The translations under genes and the position numbers were made by a program. A DNA stretch of 64,000 bases, from positions 4,586,501-4,650,500 of the forward strand of contig NZ_CP018049.1 of assembly GCF_002934065.1 (NCBI RefSeq). The letters are read 5' to 3'. This DNA is from Pseudomonas orientalis. GTDB taxonomy: Bacteria > Pseudomonadota > Gammaproteobacteria > Pseudomonadales > Pseudomonadaceae. The notes under the pieces are model-generated. The model did no database searches. It was not told the origin of the DNA and worked only from the letters and a program-made list of their open reading frames with translations. Numbering within the stretch: position 1 is the stretch's first letter; every line of letters starts with the position of its first letter. Shown piece after piece: positions 50,952 to 58,785 of this stretch.

Positions 50952-52238
50952 TTACTTGGCAGACTTGATCGCAGCGCCCAACTTCTTGGCGGTGTCGGCC
51001 GGGTCGGCTTTCGGGTCATTGATGTAGTTGGTCACTACGTCAAAGAAGGCACCCTGTACCGCAAGGGTGGTGGCCATGTTGTGCGCCATGCTTGGCTGCA
51101 GACCGCCGGTCTTGGCGTCTGCCAGGAAGTCTTTGGCAGCTGTCTGAGCACAGGAGTCGAAACCCAGCTTGTCCATTTGAGTGAGCATGTCGGTGCGCAC
51201 AGGGATCGAACCCTTGTTGATGCTGAAGACTTTCTGGAAGTTTTCACCCAGCACGACCTTGGCAATGTCCTGCTGACCGGCAGCGGTGCCTTTGTCTTTC
51301 TGCTTGAATACCGCCAGGGAGTCGATGTTGTAGGTGAAGGCTTTGTCGGTGCCTGGGAAGGCTACGCACTCGTAGTCCTTGCCGGCGACTTTCTTGGCGG
51401 CGGTCCATTCGGACTTGGCCCAGTCACCCATGATCTGCATGCCGGCCTTGCCGTTGATGACTTTACCGGCTTCCAGGTTCCAGTCCTGACCTTTGCCGTC
51501 GACGTCCATATAGGTCGCGACCTTTTTCAGTTCGGTCAGCGACTTGACCATTTCCGGGCCGGTCAGCGCAGCGTTATCCAGATCGACCAGGGCTTTCTTG
51601 TAGCCATCAGCGCCCATCACCGAGAGCACCACCGCTTCGAACACGGTGCTGTCCTGCCAAGGCTGGCCGCCGTGAGCGAGCGCAATGAAGCCCGCCGCTT
51701 TCAGCTTGTCGCCGGCGGCATAGAATTCTTCGAGGGTGGTCGGGTTCTTGGTGATGCCGGCTTTCTTGAAGACTTCCGGGTTGATCCACAGCCAGTTCAC
51801 ACGGTGGATATTCACCGGAACGGCCACGTAGTCACCGTCGTACTTCACGGTATCGGAGACTTTCTTGTCGAGCAGGGAGTCCCACTTTTCTTCTTTGGCG
51901 ACGTCTTTGAGTACGTCGGTGTCGAGCAGGCCAGTGGACGCCCATTCCTGGATGTCGGGGCCTTTGATCTGGGCAACACCGGGCGGGTTACCGGCGACCG
52001 CACGGCTTTTCAGCACGGTCATGGCCGTGGCGCCACCGCCACCTGCGACCGCACCGTCTTTCCAGGTGAAGCCGTCTTTCTCGACTTGGGCCTTCAGGAC
52101 ATCCACAGCCGCCTTTTCACCGCCCGAGGTCCACCAATGCACCACTTCAACCGTACCTTTGGAGTCGGCGGCAAATGCACTGAGGGGAAACAACGAGGCC
52201 ATGGAAATAGCAACGGCGAGGCGATTAATCGCGTTCAT
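50952..52238 (-). CDS. gtsA: Glucose ABC transporter periplasmic binding protein
   Basis: A 428-residue type 1 sugar-binding protein with a signal peptide (AISMASLFPLSAFA-AD). Family blocks are VEVVHWWTSGGEKAAVDVLK, NPPGVAQIKGPDIQEWASTGLL, VNIHRVNWLWINPEVFKKAGI and KAGMQIMGDWAKSEW. It binds glucose in the periplasm and delivers it to GtsBC. First gene of the gts operon; the AGE gene lies upstream. An AACAACAA motif sits 15-22 bases before the start codon. Confidence 0.93.
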   Translation of the reverse strand: MNAINRLAVAISMASLFPLSAFAADSKGTVEVVHWWTSGGEKAAVDVLKAQVEKDGFTWKDGAVAGGGGATAMTVLKSRAVAGNPPGVAQIKGPDIQEWASTGLLDTDVLKDVAKEEKWDSLLDKKVSDTVKYDGDYVAVPVNIHRVNWLWINPEVFKKAGITKNPTTLEEFYAAGDKLKAAGFIALAHGGQPWQDSTVFEAVVLSVMGADGYKKALVDLDNAALTGPEMVKSLTELKKVATYMDVDGKGQDWNLEAGKVINGKAGMQIMGDWAKSEWTAAKKVAGKDYECVAFPGTDKAFTYNIDSLAVFKQKDKGTAAGQQDIAKVVLGENFQKVFSINKGSIPVRTDMLTQMDKLGFDSCAQTAAKDFLADAKTGGLQPSMAHNMATTLAVQGAFFDVVTNYINDPKADPADTAKKLGAAIKSAK

Positions 52239-52252
52239 CTGAGTACCTTTTC

Positions 52253-52260
52253 TTGTTGTT
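52253..52260 (-). promoter_or_regulatory. CA motif (Crc/Hfq site) in the gtsA leader
   Basis: On the minus strand AACAACAA (AAYAAYAA) lies just upstream of the AAGG ribosome-binding site of gtsA. Confidence 0.6.
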
Positions 52261-52342
52261 ATGCATGCAAGTCTAGAGCTTGCGCTGCACGGAGTTTAAA
52301 CAGGGATTTTCCAGGCGCAGGTAACAAAGGGACGTACAAATG

Positions 52343-53602
52343 TCACCACTTGGTGACATAAAGTCCGCCGCCCAATGCACTGGCCAGGCTGGGTGCCAAG
52401 GGTAATGCAGGCAGCAACACGGCTTGCCACGCATGGTACAGGTCCGGCTTGCCACCCCAGATCCTGCTGCTGGGTTGGTTGTGCGGGCTGAGTTCGTGGT
52501 GCCAACTGCCCTGGAGGTGGTCGATGAACTGGGTTTCGCAAAACTCCCAGAACCGCCGGTACCAGGTCTCGTAATGCAACTGGCCGGTGCGCTTGAGCAG
52601 CGCCTGGGCAGCAGCGCTGGCTTCGGCATGGGTCCAGTGCAGGCGTTCACGCACAACCGGGCGCAGGTTCCAGTCCAGGGTGTAGACAATGCCCGGCGCA
52701 CCATCCACCGCCCAGGCGTAGTCGCAGGCACTGGCAAACAGCCCTTGGGCATCTGTCACCAGCCAGTCCGGCGTAGCCAGCCCGGCCTGCTCGCGCGCCG
52801 CTTCCAGGTGCAGCACCAGCCGCGCCCATTCGAAACCATGGCCGGGGGTGATGCCGTAGGGACGGAAGCCGTCGGCCGGGTTGTCTTCGTTGTAAGCGAG
52901 CAACGGATTCCACTGGGTATCGAAGTGCTCGATCACCATGAAACGGTTACCGGCGGCGTGGGCATGGATGACACGTTCGACGATACGCAACGCGCGGTCC
53001 AGCCAGCGCGTGTCGCCCGTCACATCGGCCAGGGCCAGGAAGGCCTCGGTGGCGTGCATGTTGCTGTTGGCACCGCGATAGGCTTCGACGCCGCTCCAGT
53101 CCCGGGCGAAGGATTCGAGCATGGCGCCCTCCTCCTCACTCCAAAAGAACTGTTCGATGATATGAACAGCATCGTTCAACAGGCTTTGCGCGCCGGGTGC
53201 ACCGGCCACTGTGGCAGAGCTGGCGGCCAGGGCCACGAAGGCATGCAGGTAAGCGGCCTTGCCGGTATTGCCATCAAGCGCACCGGGCACGGCGAACCAG
53301 CCACCGTGTTCACTATCGTGCAACGGGCCGCTCAGGGCCGCAACGCCGTGCGCGACTAAATCGGCATAGCCCGGCAAACCCATGGCATGGGCCATAGCGA
53401 AGCTGTGGGTCATGCGGGCGGTGTTCATGGTTTCGGCGCGGGCGCCGGCCGGCAGTTGGCCAGTGTCATCCAGATTGCCGAAGCCGTCCGGCAGGCGCGA
53501 CGCCTTGGCAAAGGTCAACAGGCGCTGGCCTTCGGCCGCGAGCCAGGCGTGGTGGGCAGGCGCGTTCAGCCAACTGCTGGGAGGCAGTGGTTGCATGGTC
53601 AT
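52343..53602 (-). CDS. AGE-family sugar epimerase/isomerase
   Basis: A 419-residue alpha/alpha-barrel protein of the N-acylglucosamine 2-epimerase family. Family blocks include ARMTHSFAMAHAMGLPGYADLVAHGVAAL, YLHAFVALAASSATVAG, NSNMHATEAFLALADVTGD, GITPGHGFEWARLVLHLEAAR with the catalytic His, and a C-terminal WGGKPDLYHAWQAVLLP. This set is found in mannose isomerases and cellobiose or glucose epimerases. Placed upstream of gtsA, it likely converts mannose to fructose or links hexoses to the pathway. Exact substrate unknown. Confidence 0.85.
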   Translation of the reverse strand: MTMQPLPPSSWLNAPAHHAWLAAEGQRLLTFAKASRLPDGFGNLDDTGQLPAGARAETMNTARMTHSFAMAHAMGLPGYADLVAHGVAALSGPLHDSEHGGWFAVPGALDGNTGKAAYLHAFVALAASSATVAGAPGAQSLLNDAVHIIEQFFWSEEEGAMLESFARDWSGVEAYRGANSNMHATEAFLALADVTGDTRWLDRALRIVERVIHAHAAGNRFMVIEHFDTQWNPLLAYNEDNPADGFRPYGITPGHGFEWARLVLHLEAAREQAGLATPDWLVTDAQGLFASACDYAWAVDGAPGIVYTLDWNLRPVVRERLHWTHAEASAAAQALLKRTGQLHYETWYRRFWEFCETQFIDHLQGSWHHELSPHNQPSSRIWGGKPDLYHAWQAVLLPALPLAPSLASALGGGLYVTKW

Positions 53603-53611
53603 GGGGGGCCC

Positions 53612-53619
53612 TTATTGTT
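53612..53619 (-). promoter_or_regulatory. CA motif (Crc/Hfq site) in the AGE leader
   Basis: On the minus strand AACAATAA (AAYAAYAA) lies ten to seventeen bases upstream of the AGE start codon. Confidence 0.5.
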
Positions 53620-53744
53620 TTTTGTGGGGTGACCGGAGTCTAAACAAGGGCGCGGGAGTGGCAAGTAACGAAGGGGACAATAAATGTCACCGGGCGGTGA
53701 CAAAGCTTCGAGCAACAGCGATTTACCTGACTAATACAGTTCAA

Positions 53745-53834
53745 ATGTGGGAGGGGGCTTGCCCCCGATAGCGGTGAATCAGTCAATATTTTCGTGACTG
53801 ACACACCGCAATCGGGGGCAAGCCCCCTCCCACA
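53745..53834. repeat. REPIN, family B
   Basis: Inverted family B pair in the gap between the AGE gene and the next gene; the gap 53603-53865 contains nothing else that I can identify. Confidence 0.92.
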
Positions 53835-53865
53835 GTTTGATTGCATTCACAGTCCACAGAACGGG

Positions 53866-54690
53866 TCATTGACCCAGCGGTGTAGCCGCCGCCGGCGCAT
53901 TGAGGCGCTGGTTCAAATTCTGCACCTGGCTCTGCAATGTGGTGATATTGCGCGTGGTCTGGATGCGGAATACGTCGAACTCTTTATTGGTCGGCGCATC
54001 GGTGTTGGCGGGCTGGTTTTCCTGTGCACTCTTGAGCACCAGCACGTCCTGCTCGAGTCGGGCGATGGCGGCAGCCGGATTGCCTTGTTTCTTCAAGGTC
54101 GCTACCTCATTGGCCAGATCCTTGATCTCGCCCTGCGCCGCCTTGAGCGTGGCGACAGCATCAGTCAGCGCCTGGACCTGGCCCTGCAACTTGGCATTCG
54201 CGCTCGTCAGCTCCGCGGTGCTCGCACTCATCTGCGCCAGGCGCTGATCCAGTTCGGTGGCTTGGCCGGCTACGCCCACTTGTTGCTTGCCCTGCTCAAG
54301 CAACTGCGTTTCCAGCTGCTTGATCTGCAATTTCAGCGCTTCGCTGCCGTTGTTTACATTGGCCTCGCTGGCCACGACCTTGCCGGAAATATCCTGCAGG
54401 CGCCCCGCCGCTTCTTCGCTGATGCGCGCAAAGCTTTCCTGGGTGGCGACCAATTGCTGGCCCATCAGGGAAATCTGCTGGAAGCTCCACCAGGCCAGGC
54501 CCGCAAAGGCGATCAGCAAGGCGCCGACCAGCGCCCACAGCGGGCCGGTGCTGGCTCTTTTAACCTTGACCACAGGCGTTGTGCGCGAGCGCACCGAGGT
54601 GGCGGCTGTCGGCACGAAATCATCATCGTCCCCTGTATCTGCCCGCAGGCTGGGAACGTTGTCGAAATCGTCTTTAGCATCGTTACGCAT
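53866..54690 (-). CDS. Membrane-anchored coiled-coil protein
   Basis: A 274-residue protein. The first 45 residues are acidic then basic and cytoplasmic, one transmembrane helix follows (GPLWALVGALLIAFAGLAWW at about 48-67), and residues 75-260 are a long coiled coil with heptads (LQIKQLETQLLEQGK, LTSANAKLQGQVQALTDAVATLKAAQ). The build suggests a type II inner-membrane protein with a periplasmic coiled coil, as in cell-envelope scaffolds. I cannot name it. The ATG at 54690 has AGGA eight bases upstream. Confidence 0.72.
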   Translation of the reverse strand: MRNDAKDDFDNVPSLRADTGDDDDFVPTAATSVRSRTTPVVKVKRASTGPLWALVGALLIAFAGLAWWSFQQISLMGQQLVATQESFARISEEAAGRLQDISGKVVASEANVNNGSEALKLQIKQLETQLLEQGKQQVGVAGQATELDQRLAQMSASTAELTSANAKLQGQVQALTDAVATLKAAQGEIKDLANEVATLKKQGNPAAAIARLEQDVLVLKSAQENQPANTDAPTNKEFDVFRIQTTRNITTLQSQVQNLNQRLNAPAAATPLGQ

Positions 54691-54817
54691 GAATCTATCC
54701 TGAATCAATAAGATGGCCAGCCGAGGAGCCGAGCGGCGGGAGTATAAACCGTGCTCCCGGCGCATGGGTCGACATGCCGTCCGCCGTTCGGTTCCCGATG
54801 TGTTGCAGGTTGTGAGC

Positions 54818-55816
54818 TTATGGGTGGCCCGGCGCCTGGGCCTTCCACCACAGGCAGAACTCGTCGAGGGCGCTCCACAGACTGGCTTTGGGGTCGTAAT
54901 CGAGATAATGCCGCGCCCGGCTGATGTCGAGGGTGAAATTTTTGTTCATCACCTGCATGCCCAGGCGCGTCAACGACGGCTCCGGCCGCCCCGGCCATAC
55001 CGCACAAAACGCCTCGTTCAACGCCGCCACACTGCAGGACAAGGCATAGGACCGGTAGCGGGTGACCTGAGGCAGGTCCATTTGTCGCATCACATAGTTG
55101 ACCACATCCCACACCGGCACCGGCGTGCCATTGCTGATGTTGTAGGCCCTGCCCAGCGCGGAACCTGGCGCCAGCAAGCTGCTGAGCAACGCCTCGTTAA
55201 GGTTGTGCACACTGGTGAAATCGACCTTGTTAAGGCCGTCACCGACGATGGCCAGGCGGTTCTTGCGCTGCATTTTCAACAGCCGCGGGAAGATGCTCAT
55301 GTCACCGGCGCCGGTGACGAAACGCGGGCGCAGGGCCAGTACTTCCAGGCCGAACTCCTGGGCGCCGAACACTTTCTGCTCCGCCAGGTATTTGGTCGCG
55401 GCATAGGGATGCTTGAAGCGCTTGGGTACCTGCTCTTCGGTCAGCCCCACGTGGTCGCGCCCATCGAAGTAGATGGAAGGCGACGACAGATGCACCAGTC
55501 GCCCGACCCGCTGCTTGAGGCACGCTTCGACGACGTTCTCGGTGACCAGCACATTGGCTTGATGGAAATCCTGATACTTGCCCCACAGCCCGACTGCACC
55601 GGCACAATGCACCACGGCCTCGACGTCACGGCACAGGTTGCGCACCAGGTCGGCATCGTTCAGATCACCCTGGATAAACTCGGCACCGCGCCGTACCAGG
55701 TGTTCCACGCTGTCCGCGCGTCGCCCGTTGACCCGCACATCCAGGCCCTGCTCCAGGGCGAAACGCGCAAAGCGTCCGCCGATGAAGCCGCTTGCGCCGG
55801 TGACCAGAATTTTCAT
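54818..55816 (-). CDS. NAD-dependent epimerase/3-beta-hydroxysteroid-dehydrogenase-like protein
   Basis: A 332-residue extended SDR. The cofactor motif is TGASGFIGGRFA near the N-terminus, then QGDLNDADLVRNLC, and the catalytic Tyr-Lys pair in HPYAATKYLAEQKVF. A 3-beta-HSD-like middle region has NVLVTENVVEACLKQRVGRLVHLSSPSIYFDG. The substrate is unknown; similar genes are found in Pseudomonas with lipid or sterol-like functions. It lies between the coiled-coil gene and argP, all on the same strand. Confidence 0.85.
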   Translation of the reverse strand: MKILVTGASGFIGGRFARFALEQGLDVRVNGRRADSVEHLVRRGAEFIQGDLNDADLVRNLCRDVEAVVHCAGAVGLWGKYQDFHQANVLVTENVVEACLKQRVGRLVHLSSPSIYFDGRDHVGLTEEQVPKRFKHPYAATKYLAEQKVFGAQEFGLEVLALRPRFVTGAGDMSIFPRLLKMQRKNRLAIVGDGLNKVDFTSVHNLNEALLSSLLAPGSALGRAYNISNGTPVPVWDVVNYVMRQMDLPQVTRYRSYALSCSVAALNEAFCAVWPGRPEPSLTRLGMQVMNKNFTLDISRARHYLDYDPKASLWSALDEFCLWWKAQAPGHP

Positions 55817-55868
55817 GCACTACCCCATGTTCTTTCGTTTTTCATCGCTATTGCCTTGACGCGCGCCA

Positions 55869-56762
55869 TCACTTCAACGGCACCAACCACTGCCCACAGA
55901 CCCGGGCCAGGTGCTCGGTCAACAGGCCCAACAAGTGCCCGCCACTGCGCCAATGATGCCAGTACAGCGGCACATCGATGGGCTTATCTGGCAGCAATTC
56001 GACCAGCAGGCCTTTTTCCAGCGAGGCGCGCACCTGCAATTCAGGCGCCAGGCCCCAGCCCAGGCCGGCTTCCATCAGGCGGATAAAGCCTTCGGATGAC
56101 GGGCATAAATGGTGCTCGAAACCGCCATTTACACCGAGCGAAGCCAGGTAACGGTGTTGCAGGAAATCATCCGGCCCGAATACCAGCGCCGGCGTACCGG
56201 CCAATTGATCGGCTTGCACGCCAGTCGGGAAATGCCGCGCTATAAACCCGGGGCTGGCGAATGCGCGGTAACGCATGGCGCCAAGTGCCAGGCTGCGGGC
56301 GCCGGCAACCGGGCGCTCGCTGGCGCAGATACAGGCCGCCACTTCACCGGCGCGCATGCGTTTGAGGCCCACGGTCTGGTCCTCCACCACCAGGTCCAGC
56401 AGCAGGTGCTGTTCGCCGCAAAAGTCGCTGACCGCCAGCGCCCACCACGTGGCGAGGCTGTCGGCATTCAGCGCGATGCGCAGGCGCTCGGGCATGCCCT
56501 CTTCGTCCAACGCCGGCACCTGGCTTTGCAGGTCACGCTCCAGCAGGCGCACCTGTTGCACATGGTTGAGCAAGCGTCGGCCAATATCAGTGGGGGTCGG
56601 TGGTGTCGCCCGCACCAGTACCGGCTGGCCGACGCGCGCCTCCAGCAACTTGATGCGCTGGGACACGGCTGACTGCGACAGCCCGAGCACCTGCGCGCCG
56701 CGCTCGAAGCCAGCCTGTTCCACCACGGCCGCCAGGGCGGAAAGCAACTTATAGTCGAACAT
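55869..56762 (-). CDS. argP: LysR-family regulator ArgP (IciA)
   Basis: A 297-residue LysR regulator: MFDYKLLSALAAVVEQAGFERGAQVLGLSQSAVSQRIKLLEARVGQPVLVR is the characteristic ArgP start. The effector domain follows (NADSLATWWALAV, LVVEDQTVGLKRMRAGEVAACICASERPVAGARS). ArgP activates argO and other genes in response to arginine and lysine. It is divergent from argO with a gap of about 100 bp, the known arrangement. Confidence 0.92.
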   Translation of the reverse strand: MFDYKLLSALAAVVEQAGFERGAQVLGLSQSAVSQRIKLLEARVGQPVLVRATPPTPTDIGRRLLNHVQQVRLLERDLQSQVPALDEEGMPERLRIALNADSLATWWALAVSDFCGEQHLLLDLVVEDQTVGLKRMRAGEVAACICASERPVAGARSLALGAMRYRAFASPGFIARHFPTGVQADQLAGTPALVFGPDDFLQHRYLASLGVNGGFEHHLCPSSEGFIRLMEAGLGWGLAPELQVRASLEKGLLVELLPDKPIDVPLYWHHWRSGGHLLGLLTEHLARVCGQWLVPLK

Positions 56763-56863
56763 CAGTTTTCCTAATGAGCGATCAGCAATATTGGTTTTTC
56801 TTATACAGGGCCGGCCGGCACCATAGCCAGCAACGTTTGAGCATGACTTAAGGATTTTTCGCT

Positions 56864-57466
56864 ATGTGGCAAAGCTATATGAACGGGTTGCTGGTAGCCC
56901 TGGGGCTGATCATGGCGATCGGCACGCAGAATGCGTTCGTTCTGGCGCAGGGCCTGCGCCGCGAGCATCACTTGCCGGTCGCAGCCCTGTGTGTAATCTG
57001 CGATGCACTGCTGGTGGCGGCCGGAGTGTTCGGATTGGCCACTGTGCTGGCGCAGAGCCCGATACTGCTGGCGGTGGCACGCTGGGGCGGAGCGGCGTTT
57101 CTGCTGTGGTACGGCGCGTGCGCGCTGCGCAGGGCCTGTTCGACACAAAGCCTGGACCAGAACGCCAGCCTCAAGACCCGCTCATTGCGCGCCGTGCTGC
57201 TGAGCGCGCTGGCGGTGACCCTGCTCAACCCCCATGTTTACCTGGACACCGTGCTGCTGATCGGCTCACTCGGCGCGCAACAAACGGAGCCGGGGGCCTA
57301 CGTGGCCGGCGCGGCCAGTGCGTCGTTGCTGTGGTTTACCACCCTGGCCCTCGGTGCGGCGTGGTTGGCGCCTTGGCTGGCGCGCCCGGCCACCTGGCGC
57401 CTGCTCGACCTGTTGGTGGCCGTGATGATGTTCAGCGTGGCCTACCAATTAATCAGTGCGCCATGA
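56864..57466 (+). CDS. argO: LysE-family arginine exporter
   Basis: A 200-residue inner-membrane exporter with about six hydrophobic segments. It starts MWQSYMNGLLVALGLIMAIGTQNAFVLAQGLRREHHLPVAALCVICDALLV, a clear ArgO/LysE pattern, and has the internal NPHVYLDTVLLIGSL. It exports arginine, canavanine or lysine. The divergent argP is its activator. sodB follows in the same direction after 177 bp. Confidence 0.92.
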   Translation: MWQSYMNGLLVALGLIMAIGTQNAFVLAQGLRREHHLPVAALCVICDALLVAAGVFGLATVLAQSPILLAVARWGGAAFLLWYGACALRRACSTQSLDQNASLKTRSLRAVLLSALAVTLLNPHVYLDTVLLIGSLGAQQTEPGAYVAGAASASLLWFTTLALGAAWLAPWLARPATWRLLDLLVAVMMFSVAYQLISAP

Positions 57467-57643
57467 ACTTATTCCAAAAGGCTCTGGAACCTCTATCCCA
57501 CACAGTTGTTGCGTGGTTTTGCCGCACCCCCGGTGCTATGATCCCGGACTTGCGCCGCAAAGAGTACAGACTCGCCGGCGCTTGTTTGGCCGCCCGTGAT
57601 CGGCCTTGCGCTCACCGCAACTGACCTGATTAGGAGAATCATC

Positions 57644-58240
57644 ATGGCTTTCGAATTGCCGCCGCTGCCCTACGCACACGATGCCCTGCAGCCGCACATC
57701 TCCAAGGAAACCCTGGAGTATCACCACGACAAGCACCACAACACCTATGTCGTGAACCTGAACAACCTGGTGCCAGGCACCGAGTTCGAAGGCAAGACCC
57801 TGGAAGAAATCGTCAAATCTTCCTCGGGCGGCATCTTCAACAACGCCGCTCAGGTCTGGAACCACACCTTCTACTGGAACTGCCTGGCGCCAAACGCCGG
57901 CGGTCAACCTACCGGCGCATTGGCTGAAGCCATCAACGCTGCGTTCGGTTCGTTCGACAAGTTCAAGGAAGAGTTCACCAAGACGTCGGTCGGCACCTTC
58001 GGTTCCGGTTGGGGCTGGCTGGTGAAAAAGGCTGACGGTTCCCTGGCCCTGGCCAGCACCATCGGCGCCGGCAACCCGCTGACCAACGGCGACACCCCGC
58101 TGCTGACCTGCGATGTCTGGGAACACGCCTACTACATCGACTACCGCAACGTGCGTCCAAAGTATGTGGAAGCGTTCTGGAACCTGGTCAACTGGAAGTT
58201 CGTGGCTGAGCAGTTCGAAGGCAAGACCTTCACTGCCTAA
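57644..58240 (+). CDS. sodB: Fe superoxide dismutase
   Basis: A 198-residue iron superoxide dismutase (MAFELPPLPYAHDALQPHISKETLEYHHDKHHNTYV). Metal ligands are His27-type in EYHHDKHH, His in VWNHTFYWNCL, and Asp and His in DVWEHAYYIDY; the AQVWNHTFYW and GTFGSGWGWL blocks indicate the Fe form. The ATG at 57644 has TAGGAG; the longer frame to 57596 is not supported. A strong terminator follows. In Pseudomonas the iron-regulated PrrF small RNAs act on this gene. Confidence 0.95.
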   Translation: MAFELPPLPYAHDALQPHISKETLEYHHDKHHNTYVVNLNNLVPGTEFEGKTLEEIVKSSSGGIFNNAAQVWNHTFYWNCLAPNAGGQPTGALAEAINAAFGSFDKFKEEFTKTSVGTFGSGWGWLVKKADGSLALASTIGAGNPLTNGDTPLLTCDVWEHAYYIDYRNVRPKYVEAFWNLVNWKFVAEQFEGKTFTA

Positions 58241-58260
58241 GCAACGCTTGCAGTAAAAAG

Positions 58261-58285
58261 AGCCCGGCGATTGCCGGGCTTTTTC
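58261..58285 (+). terminator. Rho-independent terminator after sodB
   Basis: Stem AGCCCGGC/GCCGGGCT with loop GATT is followed by TTTTT, 20 bp after the sodB stop. Confidence 0.92.
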
Positions 58286-58395
58286 ATGGGCGCTCACAAG
58301 CAGCAAGCCATCTAGAATCGTGGAACTCCCAGCAGGGAATGTGCCACGCAGTGAGTGAGAGGAATAACCCTCTCGCGCTCTTCTGGAGAAAAAAG

Positions 58396-58575
58396 ATGGA
58401 AGAAATCGGAAAAGCAGGCGGGCAGATGGCGATGCAACTCATCAGCGGCCTGATGAAAGGTCTCGCCGGTGGTGCAGGTGGCGGCGGCGATGAAGGTGGC
58501 GCGAAAGCGCCGGAACGCCCCGGTGAGGACAACATGCCACCGCCACCGCCGAAGATTGATTTTTCAGTCAGTTGA
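58396..58575 (+). CDS. Small glycine- and proline-rich protein, 59 residues
   Basis: The ATG at 58396 has TGGAGA eight bases upstream, and the frame ends before its own terminator, so it looks like a real gene. The protein starts with an amphipathic helix (MEEIGKAGGQMAMQLISGLMKGLAGG), continues with a glycine-rich linker and ends in NMPPPPPKIDFSVS. It is between sodB and bifA, where P. aeruginosa has no well-described gene. Function is unknown. Confidence 0.65.
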   Translation: MEEIGKAGGQMAMQLISGLMKGLAGGAGGGGDEGGAKAPERPGEDNMPPPPPKIDFSVS

Positions 58576-58634
58576 TCAATGCGTTTGAAATGCCAAGTAG
58601 CCGTTGGCATGCAGCGCGCTAGTCGAACAGTCAG

Positions 58635-58662
58635 ACGGCGGAGCAACTCCGCCGTTTTTTTT
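58635..58662 (+). terminator. Rho-independent terminator after the 59-residue gene
   Basis: Stem ACGGCGGAG/CTCCGCCGT with loop CAA is followed by eight T. Confidence 0.92.
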
Positions 58663-58785
58663 AATTTTTTCTCCCTGCCAGCCTTGAAGGCGCTTCGCGT
58701 TCCAATGTTCCTTTGACTGCCCTCACCAGATTGCCAATACTCATGGCATATTGAAGGCCACCCGCATGAGACAAGGAATGCCCCT

